Source: Flammeovirgaceae bacterium UBA7330
Lineage (GTDB): Bacteria; Bacteroidota; Bacteroidia; Cytophagales; Cyclobacteriaceae
Direction of reading: 5' to 3'
Assembly: GCA_002471275.1 (NCBI GenBank)
Contig: DKPQ01000024.1
Location: 176,164 to 240,163 of the forward strand
Length of the DNA stretch: 64,000 nt
The position numbers and the translations under genes were made by a program. The notes beneath the pieces were generated by a model, which worked only from the letters and a program-made list of their open reading frames with translations, was not told where the DNA came from and searched no databases. This document shows positions 35,241 through 43,832 of the stretch, piece by piece. The number at the start of each line of letters is the position of its first letter. Position 1 is the first letter of the stretch.

Positions 35241-35786
35241 GTGAGTAGGAAATATAAATTTTCCGATCAGGACAAACTTTACTTCATCACTTTCACTGTG
35301 ATTGAATGGATTGACGTTTTCACCAGGATAATATATAAGGATATTGTGCTTGATAGCTGGAAGCATTGCCAAAAGGAAAAGGATCTGGAAATATATGGTT
35401 GGGTTATTATGACTAATCATATTCACATGATTGTCGGTACACAGGGGAGACCACTCGATAAAATCATTGGTGAAATGAAAAGTTATACCTCCCGTATGTT
35501 GAGAAAAGCACTTCAAAACAATCCTCGTGAAAGCAGGAAAAAATGGATTATTGAAATGATGAGAAATGCAGGAATTCAGAATGGAAATAACAAGGATTGG
35601 CAATTGTGGCAACAACACAATCACCCACTACAAATATTTTCAGAAGCTATGTTTCATCAAAAGTTACAATACATCCATGATAATCCGGTGGTAGCTGGTT
35701 TTGTAGAATTCGAAGAAGATTATTTGTACAGCAGTGCCAGAGACTTTCATGGTAAGAAAGGATTGATCGAATTATGTTATATATAA
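35241..35786 (+). CDS. REP-associated tyrosine transposase (Y1, IS200-like)
   Basis: 181 residues starting at GTG 35241. The HUH motif is NHIHMI (residues about 56-61), preceded by YGWVIMT, and the catalytic Tyr is in KLQYIHDNPV. The ending YLYSSARDF is typical of COG1943 transposases of Bacteroidota. These enzymes cut and rejoin single-stranded REP hairpins. It is intact in length and motifs. The flanking REPs are its expected substrates. Confidence 0.93.
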   Translation: MSRKYKFSDQDKLYFITFTVIEWIDVFTRIIYKDIVLDSWKHCQKEKDLEIYGWVIMTNHIHMIVGTQGRPLDKIIGEMKSYTSRMLRKALQNNPRESRKKWIIEMMRNAGIQNGNNKDWQLWQQHNHPLQIFSEAMFHQKLQYIHDNPVVAGFVEFEEDYLYSSARDFHGKKGLIELCYI

Positions 35787-35790
35787 TTAT

Positions 35791-35880
35791 AGCTAGCACA
35801 AGCACAAGCATAAGCGGGACGCTTGCGCTAGCTTAAGAGGCTATCCCGGCTATAGCGATAGTCCCGCTCGTGACATGTTT
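35791..35880. repeat. REP hairpins right of RAYT
   Basis: Arms AGCTAGC (35791-35797) and GCTAGCT (35827-35833) enclose AAGCGGGACGCTT. A second, inverted unit follows with CTATC/GATAG arms, then TCCCGCTCGTGACATGTTTT. The TGACATGTTTT end recurs once more at 35891-35902. Confidence 0.75.
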
Positions 35881-35902
35881 TATGTTGACTATGACATGTT
35901 TT

Positions 35903-35934
35903 AAAAAAGAAGGTCCTGAATTTCAGAACCTTCT
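35903..35934 (-). terminator. terminator of the DUF4397 gene
   Basis: Stem AGAAGGTcCTGAA/TTCAGaACCTTCT with a T-run on the minus strand, 27 bp past the stop of the gene at 35961-36671. Confidence 0.8.
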
Positions 35935-35960
35935 CTCTATTGATCGGATTTGGCAGGATA

Positions 35961-36671
35961 TTACAATCTGATAATATCCGCGCTCAATTCATGTGTATTT
36001 CCAGCAGGCGGGGTGTCAAATCCAGTGAGGATGATATTATAATACCTTCTGCTCATCAATTCCACATTGGGTACCTGAAGGACAGTGTTTTGTCCATCTT
36101 CAGCTATGAATTCGAAGGAAACCCTGCCAGCATCTACCGGTTTGAAATCACTACTGCTCTTGAAATCTTCTGCGTCAAACAGGTCATCCTCATCAGCCAA
36201 TACCCTTACAGCAGGCACATCGGGTGACAGGTGGATGAATCTTACCATTGCTTTGCCAGAAATGGCTTCCGGAAAACTATCCTCAATCATTACAGCTTCC
36301 AGGTTGCTAGCCTTGTTGGCGATGAGCACAGAATAAGACTCACCTACTTCAAAAGTAAATGTGGTGTCTACCAAAGCCACTACTCCGGCATTCGAATTGA
36401 TAAACTTCATGTTCCTGTTTCCGGGATAGAAGTTCAGGTAATTACTGAAGTCCCTAAATTTGAATGGATCATTATTGATCTGACCTGTGCTTACCCTGAT
36501 ATCCAGTCCGTCAGTATCAGGTGAACCATGATAAATACTCACATGAGCCACTTCGATGGGTGTGGGCTCATCCATGTCATTACAACTAGTCAAAAACAAT
36601 ATGACAGTTACTGTTAGTCCTAAAACTATTGACCCCAGTCTATAGTTTTTATCTTTCATTTTTGGTTGCAT
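35961..36671 (-). CDS. DUF4397 lipoprotein
   Basis: 236 residues from ATG 36671 (an in-frame ATG at 36659 is equally possible). Lipoprotein signal ends FLTSC. Two beta-sandwich repeats follow, the first opening AHVSIYHGSPDTDGLDIRV and the second MVRFIHLSPDVPAVRVLADE, the DUF4397 signature (R-x-x-H-x-SPDxPAVDV). Such proteins are outer-surface or periplasmic in Bacteroidota, possibly cell-wall or polysaccharide associated; activity unknown. Monocistronic with its own terminator. Confidence 0.87.
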   Translation of the reverse strand: MQPKMKDKNYRLGSIVLGLTVTVILFLTSCNDMDEPTPIEVAHVSIYHGSPDTDGLDIRVSTGQINNDPFKFRDFSNYLNFYPGNRNMKFINSNAGVVALVDTTFTFEVGESYSVLIANKASNLEAVMIEDSFPEAISGKAMVRFIHLSPDVPAVRVLADEDDLFDAEDFKSSSDFKPVDAGRVSFEFIAEDGQNTVLQVPNVELMSRRYYNIILTGFDTPPAGNTHELSADIIRL

Positions 36672-36822
36672 AGTTTGACAAAATTTTATTGCCTTACAAT
36701 TATTTTGAGTTTGTAGATCTCGCTACGCCCATATAGACAGATCGACCAGAAAATTGGTTGGTAGGAAAATGAAAAATATTATGAGTGGAGAATATCGATG
36801 GTTGTTCGGATCAGGGAGATGA

Positions 36823-37182
36823 TCAGTCCTTCATCTTTTCTTGTGGCTCTTTTGAAATCCTGATTTTGGATGGGTCCGTAATGATCAAACTATATTGTGT
36901 AGTATTATCCGGAATCAAATTCCTGGATGGGAAAATTCCCTCGGGTAGTAAATTTGGCATTTGATCAGGATGTAGCCTTTTAACATGAACTTTTGCAACA
37001 GGCGATTCCAGTTTTTGGGGACTCCTTTGTGTGAAAGGTCTTTCGGAAAACCCATGCTCCGGGTTTGAATAGAATGAAAGTCCTTCTTCTGAAGTAATCC
37101 CTTTATTATTTTGCCGATACTGGGCTTTTGCAGGAATAAAACCAAGAACTATCAAAGCGAGAATACAACCTAAATATTTCAT
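36823..37182 (-). CDS. small exported hypothetical protein
   Basis: 119 residues with a clear signal peptide (MKYLGCILALIVLGFIPAKAQ). The mature part is hydrophilic, low in structure, Pro/Lys-rich (NPEHGFSERPFTQRSPQKLESP), ending KIRISKEPQEKMKD. No family recognised. Isolated gene. Confidence 0.55.
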   Translation of the reverse strand: MKYLGCILALIVLGFIPAKAQYRQNNKGITSEEGLSFYSNPEHGFSERPFTQRSPQKLESPVAKVHVKRLHPDQMPNLLPEGIFPSRNLIPDNTTQYSLIITDPSKIRISKEPQEKMKD

Positions 37183-37274
37183 GATACAAACCCTTATTTC
37201 AGTCTAAGATAATCATTTAATCCTAATTAACTGTATAACGATGATTCAAAAAATATGTATGCCCTGCCTTGAGA

Positions 37275-38387
37275 CTAAAGGACTTCTTTCAATCCTTTGA
37301 TCAGTCGGTCTACATTTTCCTTTCTGGCTGTATGTCCCATGATGCCAATTCTCCAGATCTTACCTGCAAGGGGACCTAATCCACCACCAATTTCAATCTG
37401 ATGGTTTTTCAATAGATGTGACCTGATTTGTGCATCATCGACACCTTCAGGAATTGTCACCGCATTCAGCATGGGGAGTCGGTAAGCAGGTTCAACATAA
37501 AAGTTTAGTCCTATTTTTTCCAACTCACTGCCCAGGTATTGATGTATTTCTGCGTGCCGCTTAAAGACATTTTCAAGTCCCTCGTCCAGGATCAGATGAA
37601 CAGCCTCATTGAGGGCATACAGCATGTTGATGGGTGCCGTATGATGATAGGCCCGCTTTTCTCCAGCCCAGTAGTTGATGATCATGGTGAGGTCCAGGTA
37701 CCAGTTAGGAACTTTGCTTTTCCTGTCCATGATCTTTTTCACTGCCCGGTCTGACATGGATACCGGAGATAATCCGGGAGGGCACGAAAGACACTTCTGC
37801 GTGCCGCTGTAAATAGCATCTATTTTCCATTCGTCAACTTTTACTGGTATCCCGCCCAGACTGGTTACAGCGTCAACAAGAAACAAAGCATCTGTTTTAT
37901 TGACGATTTTGGAGATTTCTTCTACCGGATTCCTTACACCAGTAGATGTTTCTGCATGCACGACAGCAATCAGGTCGTACCCGGCACCCTTTAGCTTTTT
38001 CTCAACGTCTCCCGGGATGACCGGAGTACCCCATTCAAACTCCAGGGCATCCACTTCTGCGCCAAGTCTACCAGCCAGATCCTGCATCCTTTTTCCAAAG
38101 ACACCATTGGATAAAATCAGGACTTTATCACCGGGTTCTACAAGGTTGACAAAGCAGGTTTCCATCCCGGCGGAGCCTGTGCCTGAAACAGGAATGGTTA
38201 ATTTGTTTTTGGTTTGGAAAAGGGACTGAAGTGACGTTTTGATGTCATCCATGATCCGGATGAAATGCGGATCAAGGTGTCCAAGAGAATGGGTCGACAA
38301 TGCATCATATACTTCTTTTGGCACACATGACGGACCCGGACCCATCAGCAATGTTTCAGTGACTTCGTTGAGTAATTTTGATTTCAT
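37275..38387 (-). CDS. PLP-dependent aminotransferase (alanine-glyoxylate/serine-pyruvate type)
   Basis: About 370 residues starting at ATG 38387 (MKSKLLNEVTETLLMGPGPSCVP); upstream in-frame codons to 38438 lack conserved sequence. Class V aminotransferase features: GPGPSCVP, VSGTGSAGMET, HAETSTGVRNPVEEI, FLVDAVTSLGG, and the PLP Lys in YSGTQKCLSCPPGLSP. HHTAPINMLYAL and the C-terminal RIGIMGHTAR complete it. Likely transfers amino groups between alanine or serine and glyoxylate in the cytoplasm. Monocistronic. Confidence 0.93.
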   Translation of the reverse strand: MKSKLLNEVTETLLMGPGPSCVPKEVYDALSTHSLGHLDPHFIRIMDDIKTSLQSLFQTKNKLTIPVSGTGSAGMETCFVNLVEPGDKVLILSNGVFGKRMQDLAGRLGAEVDALEFEWGTPVIPGDVEKKLKGAGYDLIAVVHAETSTGVRNPVEEISKIVNKTDALFLVDAVTSLGGIPVKVDEWKIDAIYSGTQKCLSCPPGLSPVSMSDRAVKKIMDRKSKVPNWYLDLTMIINYWAGEKRAYHHTAPINMLYALNEAVHLILDEGLENVFKRHAEIHQYLGSELEKIGLNFYVEPAYRLPMLNAVTIPEGVDDAQIRSHLLKNHQIEIGGGLGPLAGKIWRIGIMGHTARKENVDRLIKGLKEVL

Positions 38388-38557
38388 GGAAGGGCTATGG
38401 TTTGTTGTTTTGAATCTGTGTTTGTTAATGTATCGCAAAATAAGAATTCCGAAGGATACAACAGAAAGTCACCACATATTAATGATGCTTTTGGTACAAA
38501 TAGTTTAGATTTTCTAACTTCATGCCTTTAAAATGATCAACCATACAGATACCTAAG

Positions 38558-40159
38558 ATGAAATACCTTACCAGCTTTATTATCACCATTTTTATTGGTT
38601 TGTTTTTGATAAGTTGTAATGAAAAGCCTGAAGGTCCTCCAAATATCCTCGTGATATTCAGTGATGACCATGCCTACCAGGCCATCAGTGCCTATGGCTA
38701 TGGGTTAAACGAAACACCCAATATTGACAGGATCGCCAAAGAAGGCGCACTTTTTACCCGGGCTTGCGTAACAAACTCTATTTGTGCACCAAGTCGAGCA
38801 GTGCTCCTGACAGGGAAGCACAGTTTCGTAAACGGCAAAGTAGACAACGTGCAGCCTTTCAACTGGGATCAGCCAAGTTTCCCCAAACTGTTGAAGGCCA
38901 ATGGCTATCAGACGGCACTGATCGGGAAAATACACCTGGATGGATTGCCACAAGGGTTTGATCACAGCATGGTTTTGCCTGGTCAGGGACATTATTATAA
39001 TCCTGATTTTATTGTCAATGGTGAGAGAAAAAACTTCTTAGGGTATTGTACCGAGCTAATTACTGAATATGCCCTGAAATGGCTCAAAGAAGATCGGGAT
39101 CCTGAAAAGCCTTTTCTTTTGATGTACCATCACAAAGCTCCACATAGAAACTGGAAGCCTTCACCCAAATACCTGACATTGTTTGATGATAAGGAATTTA
39201 CGCCACCGGTTAACTACTTTGATGATTATGAAGGAAGAGGAGTTGCTGCGAAAGAGCAGGAAATGGAGGTAGACGGTCATGCACAGTGGGGTCATGATTT
39301 TAAAATGGTTGTCGATCCTAATGGGGACAGCACCGGATTTCATAGGGAATTAGCCAGGTTTGATGAGAAACAGCTGGCTGACTGGAATGCTGCCTATGAA
39401 CCTAAAAATGATGAGCTAAAAGCCAGGTATGCAGATATGTCTGAGAAAGAAATTGGAATCTGGAAGTTTAACCGTTATATCAAGGATTACCTGCGGACCA
39501 TCCAATCTGTAGATGATGGCGTGGGAGAAGTGATGGACTACCTGGAAGAAAATGGCATGCTGGACAATACCATTGTGGTTTACACATCCGACCAGGGATT
39601 TTACCTGGGTGAGCACGGATGGTTTGACAAGCGATTCATGTACGAAGAGTCTTTCAGAACACCTTTGCTGGTTCGTTATCCAAAAGAGATCAAAGCTGGT
39701 ACGCAGATTGATGAGCTGGTCCAGAACCTTGACCTGGCACCGACCTTCCTGGATTATGCCGGGATAGAAATACCAAAGGATATACAGGGGGAGTCATTCA
39801 GGAAGCTGGTAAGCGGCGAAACCGATGAATGGCGTGATGCTGTGTATTATACATACTATGAATATCCTTCTGTACACATGGTCAAAAGACACTACGGAGT
39901 AGCAGACAAGCGATATAAGCTCATCCATTACTATTATGACATAGATCAGTGGGAGCTTTACGACCTGGAAAAAGACCCGGCTGAGATGAAAAATCTTTAC
40001 AACGATCCGGAGTATGCTTCTGTCAGGGAGGGTATGCACAAAAAGCTGGCTGAGCTTCGTGAGTATTATGGTGACAGTGACGCCAATGACCAAAAATACC
40101 TGGATAAGTACCTGGAAAGCACAAAAAGAGAAAGAGCTGAGATTAGAGTGATTCAGTAA
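38558..40159 (+). CDS. type I sulfatase, lipoprotein
   Basis: 533 residues; lipobox Cys at 20 (FLISC). Sulfatase signature SICAPSRAVLLTGKHS with the Cys at about 76 that becomes formylglycine. Metal ligands are seen in IFSDDHAYQAI and later in YTSDQGFYLGEHGWFDKRFMYEESFRTPLLVR. The length and order match family S1. Secreted sulfate removal from a polysaccharide or oligosaccharide is likely; the substrate cannot be read. Neighbours (rhamnose mutarotase, xylose isomerase, GH88, KduI/KduD) suggest a sulfated rhamnose/uronate polymer. An anaerobic maturase is needed and is not in the window. Confidence 0.93.
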   Translation: MKYLTSFIITIFIGLFLISCNEKPEGPPNILVIFSDDHAYQAISAYGYGLNETPNIDRIAKEGALFTRACVTNSICAPSRAVLLTGKHSFVNGKVDNVQPFNWDQPSFPKLLKANGYQTALIGKIHLDGLPQGFDHSMVLPGQGHYYNPDFIVNGERKNFLGYCTELITEYALKWLKEDRDPEKPFLLMYHHKAPHRNWKPSPKYLTLFDDKEFTPPVNYFDDYEGRGVAAKEQEMEVDGHAQWGHDFKMVVDPNGDSTGFHRELARFDEKQLADWNAAYEPKNDELKARYADMSEKEIGIWKFNRYIKDYLRTIQSVDDGVGEVMDYLEENGMLDNTIVVYTSDQGFYLGEHGWFDKRFMYEESFRTPLLVRYPKEIKAGTQIDELVQNLDLAPTFLDYAGIEIPKDIQGESFRKLVSGETDEWRDAVYYTYYEYPSVHMVKRHYGVADKRYKLIHYYYDIDQWELYDLEKDPAEMKNLYNDPEYASVREGMHKKLAELREYYGDSDANDQKYLDKYLESTKRERAEIRVIQ

Positions 40160-40187
40160 TTTATCGTCAAAGAGTAGTCCTGGAAAC

Positions 40188-40212
40188 TAGCGCGGAAGTT
40201 ACTTCCGTGCTA
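40188..40212. repeat. palindrome between convergent genes
   Basis: TAGCGCGGAAGT and ACTTCCGTGCTA separated by one T, one mismatch. No T-run. Either a REP-like element or a weak bidirectional terminator between the sulfatase and rhamnose mutarotase genes. Confidence 0.5.
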
Positions 40213-40248
40213 ATAACCAATAGATACCAGTGATCTAACCCAGAGCAA

Positions 40249-40737
40249 TCATTTACCAGGGTTAAACTTAAATACCCTTTCCATTTTCACCCATTTTTCA
40301 GCTGATGAGGCATCTGGTGATGATTTCTGGTATTTGGTCATAAACTCCTCCCATTCCGCCTGTCGGGGTAATCCGGCCAGCTTACCCATTTGAGTTTCGA
40401 AATCAAAATCTGTGGGAGCGACAAGGATCATGAATAGATGCGTCCCATCCAGATAGATTTCATGGTCCAGGATGCCGACTTTTTTAATCCCTTCCAGAAC
40501 TTCCGGCCATACTTTGGCATGCCATTCTTTGTATTCTTTGATGAGTTGAGGATCATCTTTCAACTCCAGATGCATACAGTATCTTTTCACAGGGATATCA
40601 AAAGCGGCTTGCTGATACCCGTTTTCCATGGATTCAATCATTAGGCTAGTGGATTTTTGAGATTTTTCATCAAGTTGATTACAAGACCACAAAAAGAACA
40701 CTACCAATGAGATCATCAAAATATTTCTGAATATCAT
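40249..40737 (-). CDS. L-rhamnose mutarotase, exported lipoprotein form
   Basis: 162 residues. Mutarotase motifs: KRYCMHLELKDDPQLIKEYKEWHAKVWPEVLEGIKKVGILDHEIYLDGTHLFMILVA and the C-terminal EWEEFMTKYQKS/WVKMERVF, matching the RhaM family that interconverts rhamnose anomers. Unusually it has a lipoprotein signal (MIFRNILMISLVVFFLWSC), whereas RhaM is normally cytoplasmic and about 104 residues. It follows the GDSL hydrolase gene by 12 bp on the minus strand. Probably works in the periplasm on released rhamnose. Confidence 0.85.
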   Translation of the reverse strand: MIFRNILMISLVVFFLWSCNQLDEKSQKSTSLMIESMENGYQQAAFDIPVKRYCMHLELKDDPQLIKEYKEWHAKVWPEVLEGIKKVGILDHEIYLDGTHLFMILVAPTDFDFETQMGKLAGLPRQAEWEEFMTKYQKSSPDASSAEKWVKMERVFKFNPGK

Positions 40738-40749
40738 TTTGGATTAGGT

Positions 40750-41520
40750 TTATTTGTAGAGACTACCAAATGTTTCCATCCAGCTTTTTGCCATCAAATG
40801 TGCACCTGCAAAAGAAGGATGTACTCCATCTGGCCCCCAGTAATCGTAACTGGCTTTTTTGCAGGCATCATCAAAGATCCTTTGATAAGGGATCCACGCA
40901 GCTCTATGTTTATCAGAAACCCTTTTGGCTGCCTTTTGGTATTCATAGAATTCCGGGTACCACTTTTCAATTTTTTTTATGGCAGAACCTTCCTTCAAGG
41001 CGAAGGGCTCCCCAATGATCAGTTTTACTCCGGGTCTGTCATTTTTTGTTCTGGTAAGCAAGGCATCGAAATCCTTTTCATAAGAAGAGGGTGTGCCTTT
41101 GTAATCATGGGTAAAGGTGTGCCAGTAGTCATTGACACCTATCAGGATACTCACCACATCTGGTTGCATGTCCAGGCAGTCTTTTTGCCATCGGGCATCC
41201 AACTGGGGGACTTTATTACCACTGATTCCTCTGTTGTATAATTGCCAGGAAGTCTGAGGGAACCCACCAACTAATTCAGCACATGTCAACATCGCGTACC
41301 CACGACCCATGTTATTAAAGTCATTGGCTTTTTCACTCTCTTTGCTTCTCCCTGCATCTGTGATGGAGTCTCCCTGGAATACGACTGATAGGGCCTCAGG
41401 GAGTTTGATTTTTTTCAATGGTTCGGCATATGAGGTCATGAAGCCTGTAAGTCCTACACCTGAAAGGAGGGACTTTTTCATAAAGGATCTTCTAAGTGAG
41501 TTGGTTGTTGGGTTTTTCAT
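40750..41520 (-). CDS. SGNH/GDSL hydrolase, exported
   Basis: 256 residues. Twin-arginine-like leader (LRRSFMKKSLLSGVGLTG). SGNH blocks: FQGDSITDAG (nucleophilic Ser), NRGISGNK (Gly/Asn), ILIGVNDYW (Asn), and DGVHPSFAGA (catalytic Asp-x-x-His). Likely a carbohydrate esterase removing acetyl or similar groups in the periplasm. It begins the two-gene minus-strand unit with the rhamnose mutarotase and diverges from xylA. Confidence 0.9.
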   Translation of the reverse strand: MKNPTTNSLRRSFMKKSLLSGVGLTGFMTSYAEPLKKIKLPEALSVVFQGDSITDAGRSKESEKANDFNNMGRGYAMLTCAELVGGFPQTSWQLYNRGISGNKVPQLDARWQKDCLDMQPDVVSILIGVNDYWHTFTHDYKGTPSSYEKDFDALLTRTKNDRPGVKLIIGEPFALKEGSAIKKIEKWYPEFYEYQKAAKRVSDKHRAAWIPYQRIFDDACKKASYDYWGPDGVHPSFAGAHLMAKSWMETFGSLYK

Positions 41521-41611
41521 GTTGTGTATTAAATAATTGGGATCGAATGAGTAATTTAAGGGAAAACATCGAATGACTCAAAGAGATATAGTAAAAATGA
41601 CTATAAGTCTT

Positions 41612-41619
41612 TAAGTTTG
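41612..41619 (+). promoter_or_regulatory. putative -7 box for xylA
   Basis: TAAGTTTG fits the Bacteroidota -7 consensus TAnnTTTG, 33 bp before the xylA start. No good -33 TTG-type element is seen at the expected spacing, so confidence is low. Confidence 0.35.
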
Positions 41620-41651
41620 TAGAAAAGCGTTCAAATAAAAACATTAATCCC

Positions 41652-42977
41652 ATGCCCACACTAGGAGAAAAAGAGTATTTCAAAGGAGTAGGGACCATTA
41701 AATATGAAGGTCCGGAATCAGATAATCCATTTGCATTCAAGTATTACGACGAGAAAAAAGTTATCGCTGGTAAATCTATGAAAGACCATTTCAGGTTTGC
41801 CTGTGCATACTGGCATACCTTATGCAATACCGGCGGAGATCCTTTTGGCCCTGGAGTAAAAGTCTTTCCGTGGGATGCGGCCAATGAGCCTGTACAAAGA
41901 GCGAAAGACAAGATGGATGCAGCCTTTGAATTCATTACCAAATTAGGTTTACCCTATTTCTGTTTCCATGATTTTGACTTGGTAGAGGAGGGACGTACGA
42001 TCCAGGAGTCGGAGGATCGATTGGCAAAGATCACCGATTACGCAAAAGAGAAAATGTCAAATTCCGGAGTGAAGTTGCTTTGGGGTACAGCTAACTTGTT
42101 TTCACATGCCCGCTACATGAACGGAGCAGCTACAAACCCTGATTTCAATGTCGTGGCTTATGCCGGCGCCCAGGTAAAGAATGCACTGGATGCTACCATT
42201 AAGCTGGGAGGTGAGAATTATGTGTTCTGGGGAGGAAGAGAAGGGTATATGTCTTTGCTGAATACAGATATGAAGCGTGAGCTGGATCACCTTGCACAAT
42301 TTCTACACCAGGCGAAGGATTACGCAAGGAGTCAAGGCTTTAAAGGCACGTTCTTCATTGAACCCAAACCCATGGAGCCCACCAAACATCAGTATGATTT
42401 TGATGCGGCTACGGTGGTAGGGTTTTTAAGATCCAATGGCCTGGACAAAGACTTTAAACTGAATATAGAAGTAAACCATGCCACACTGGCCAATCATACA
42501 TTTCAACATGAGTTGCAGGTAGCTGCTGATGCAGGACTGTTGGGTAGTATCGATGCCAACCGGGGTGATTACCAAAACGGCTGGGACACAGATCAGTTCC
42601 CAAACAATATTTATGAAGTCGCTGAATCTTTACTGGTCATCCTTGAAGCCGGTGGATTTGGTGGAGGTGGTATCAACTTCGACGCCAAGACCCGCAGAAA
42701 CTCAACAGACCTGGAAGATCTGTTCCATGCACATATCGGTGCGATGGATGTATTTGCCAGGTCCTTGTTGATCGCAGACAAAGTACTGACTAAGAGTGAA
42801 TACAAAAGCCTGCGCAAAGAGCGGTATGCTTCTTTTGATAGTGGAAAAGGAAAAGACTTTGAAAATGGAAAAGTTGGACTGGCCGAACTGAGAGAGCTTG
42901 CACTTAAAAACGGTGAACCTAAGCAGATCAGCGGTCGTCAGGAGTATTTCGAGAATATTATCAATAATTGTATTTAG
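41652..42977 (+). CDS. xylA: xylose isomerase
   Basis: 441 residues, class II length. Catalytic His in FCFHDFDLVEEG, metal ligands in FIEPKPMEPTKHQYDFD and EVNHATLANHTFQHELQVAADAGLLGSIDANRGD, and the signature WGGREGYMSLLNTDMKRE. It converts D-xylose to D-xylulose in the cytoplasm. No xylulokinase is adjacent, so it probably serves the neighbouring polysaccharide locus. It is followed by a 45-bp dyad (43009-43053) rather than a T-run terminator. Confidence 0.98.
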   Translation: MPTLGEKEYFKGVGTIKYEGPESDNPFAFKYYDEKKVIAGKSMKDHFRFACAYWHTLCNTGGDPFGPGVKVFPWDAANEPVQRAKDKMDAAFEFITKLGLPYFCFHDFDLVEEGRTIQESEDRLAKITDYAKEKMSNSGVKLLWGTANLFSHARYMNGAATNPDFNVVAYAGAQVKNALDATIKLGGENYVFWGGREGYMSLLNTDMKRELDHLAQFLHQAKDYARSQGFKGTFFIEPKPMEPTKHQYDFDAATVVGFLRSNGLDKDFKLNIEVNHATLANHTFQHELQVAADAGLLGSIDANRGDYQNGWDTDQFPNNIYEVAESLLVILEAGGFGGGGINFDAKTRRNSTDLEDLFHAHIGAMDVFARSLLIADKVLTKSEYKSLRKERYASFDSGKGKDFENGKVGLAELRELALKNGEPKQISGRQEYFENIINNCI

Positions 42978-43008
42978 GATAGGTCACGCGAAGACGCAGA
43001 GAGGGATT

Positions 43009-43053
43009 GTTTCACGCACCTCCGAAGCCTTTGGCCTGGGAAGTGCGTGAAAC
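43009..43053. repeat. dyad repeat after xylA (related copy near 59845)
   Basis: Perfect 11-bp arms GTTTCACGCAC and GTGCGTGAAAC. The interior starts CTCCGAAGCC; similar sequence ACGCACCTCC-A-TGCCT occurs at about 59846-59862. It lies between the convergent xylA and Nudix-type regulator genes, may terminate both, and looks like a dispersed palindromic repeat. Confidence 0.55.
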
Positions 43054-43063
43054 CCCTTTGCCT

Positions 43064-43768
43064 TTAAAATTCGAAATTAAACCCCTTGTCCTTCAATTCG
43101 GTATACACTTCTTCATCGAATCTATATAGGCTGGCTGCTCTGTGAGCAACGTCCTGTTGTTTTTCTTTACAATCCACCAATAGTCCCATTTTGAGGAATT
43201 TCCTTCGGAAGTTGGGTTTGTCCAGCTTCACATCCAGAATGGCTTCATACAGTTGGTGTAATTGGTGCAATGTGAATTTTTCGGGTAGCAGGTTGAAACC
43301 TATAGGAAAATGCCTCACCTGGTGCTTAAGATGGGTCAATCCATATTGCAGGATCTCCTGGTGATCATAGGGCAGGTCAGGAACTTCAGTTAGTTTAAAC
43401 CATCGGGCATCCGATGCAGTGAACCCCGGGATGATCTCATAATCTTCGGGCTTGACCATAGAAAAATAGGCCACCGTCAATACCCGCTTATTGGGGTATC
43501 GGTCAACCGCTCCAAAAGTTTTCAATTGTTCCAGAAAAATATCCTTTACTCCGGTAAGTGCAGAAAGTATCCTTTCGGCCGCAGCATCGAGTCCTTCATT
43601 GTATTTGATCCAACCTCCCGGAATGGCCCATTTTCCTTTGCTGATACCCTCACCATGCTGGACCAACAGTATTTTAAGGTCTCCATTAAATCCAAAGATC
43701 ACACAGTCGATGGAAAGCGCATCTATAATATCATCTTTGAATTTGTTGTTCATAACAGATTGGCTCAT
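43064..43768 (-). CDS. Nudix-fold transcriptional regulator (NrtR/AraR-like) A
   Basis: 234 residues. N-terminal Nudix fold with a degenerate box (PGGWIKYNEGLDAAAERILSALTGVKD): the catalytic REUxEE glutamates are missing, so hydrolysis is unlikely. The C-terminal 80 residues form the winged HTH typical of NrtR-type regulators (FTLHQLHQLYEAILDVKLDKPNFRRKFLKMGLLVDC). Bacteroidota relatives control arabinose or xylose use by sensing the sugar with the Nudix domain. Divergent from a second regulator of the same family at 43833, with a 64-bp shared control region, and close to xylA. Confidence 0.88.
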   Translation of the reverse strand: MSQSVMNNKFKDDIIDALSIDCVIFGFNGDLKILLVQHGEGISKGKWAIPGGWIKYNEGLDAAAERILSALTGVKDIFLEQLKTFGAVDRYPNKRVLTVAYFSMVKPEDYEIIPGFTASDARWFKLTEVPDLPYDHQEILQYGLTHLKHQVRHFPIGFNLLPEKFTLHQLHQLYEAILDVKLDKPNFRRKFLKMGLLVDCKEKQQDVAHRAASLYRFDEEVYTELKDKGFNFEF

Positions 43769-43832
43769 TTAATAAACTATAGAAATAGAGAATTATTTAG
43801 ATTAGCAATTTTTCGGATAAAAATAACGCTTG

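Larger units (their letters stand above)
35091..35902 (+). mobile_element. RAYT transposase with flanking REP (BIME-like) hairpins
   Basis: The transposase gene (35241-35786) is bordered left by two opposed REP hairpins (35091-35127 and 35131-35166) and right by two more (35791-35834 and 35840-35880). All share GCGGGACGC or its complement GCGTCCCGC and several trail into TGACATGTTT. A solo copy lies at 18401-18435. This is the arrangement of REP-associated tyrosine transposases, which are domesticated single-copy relatives of IS200/IS605. Confidence 0.85.
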
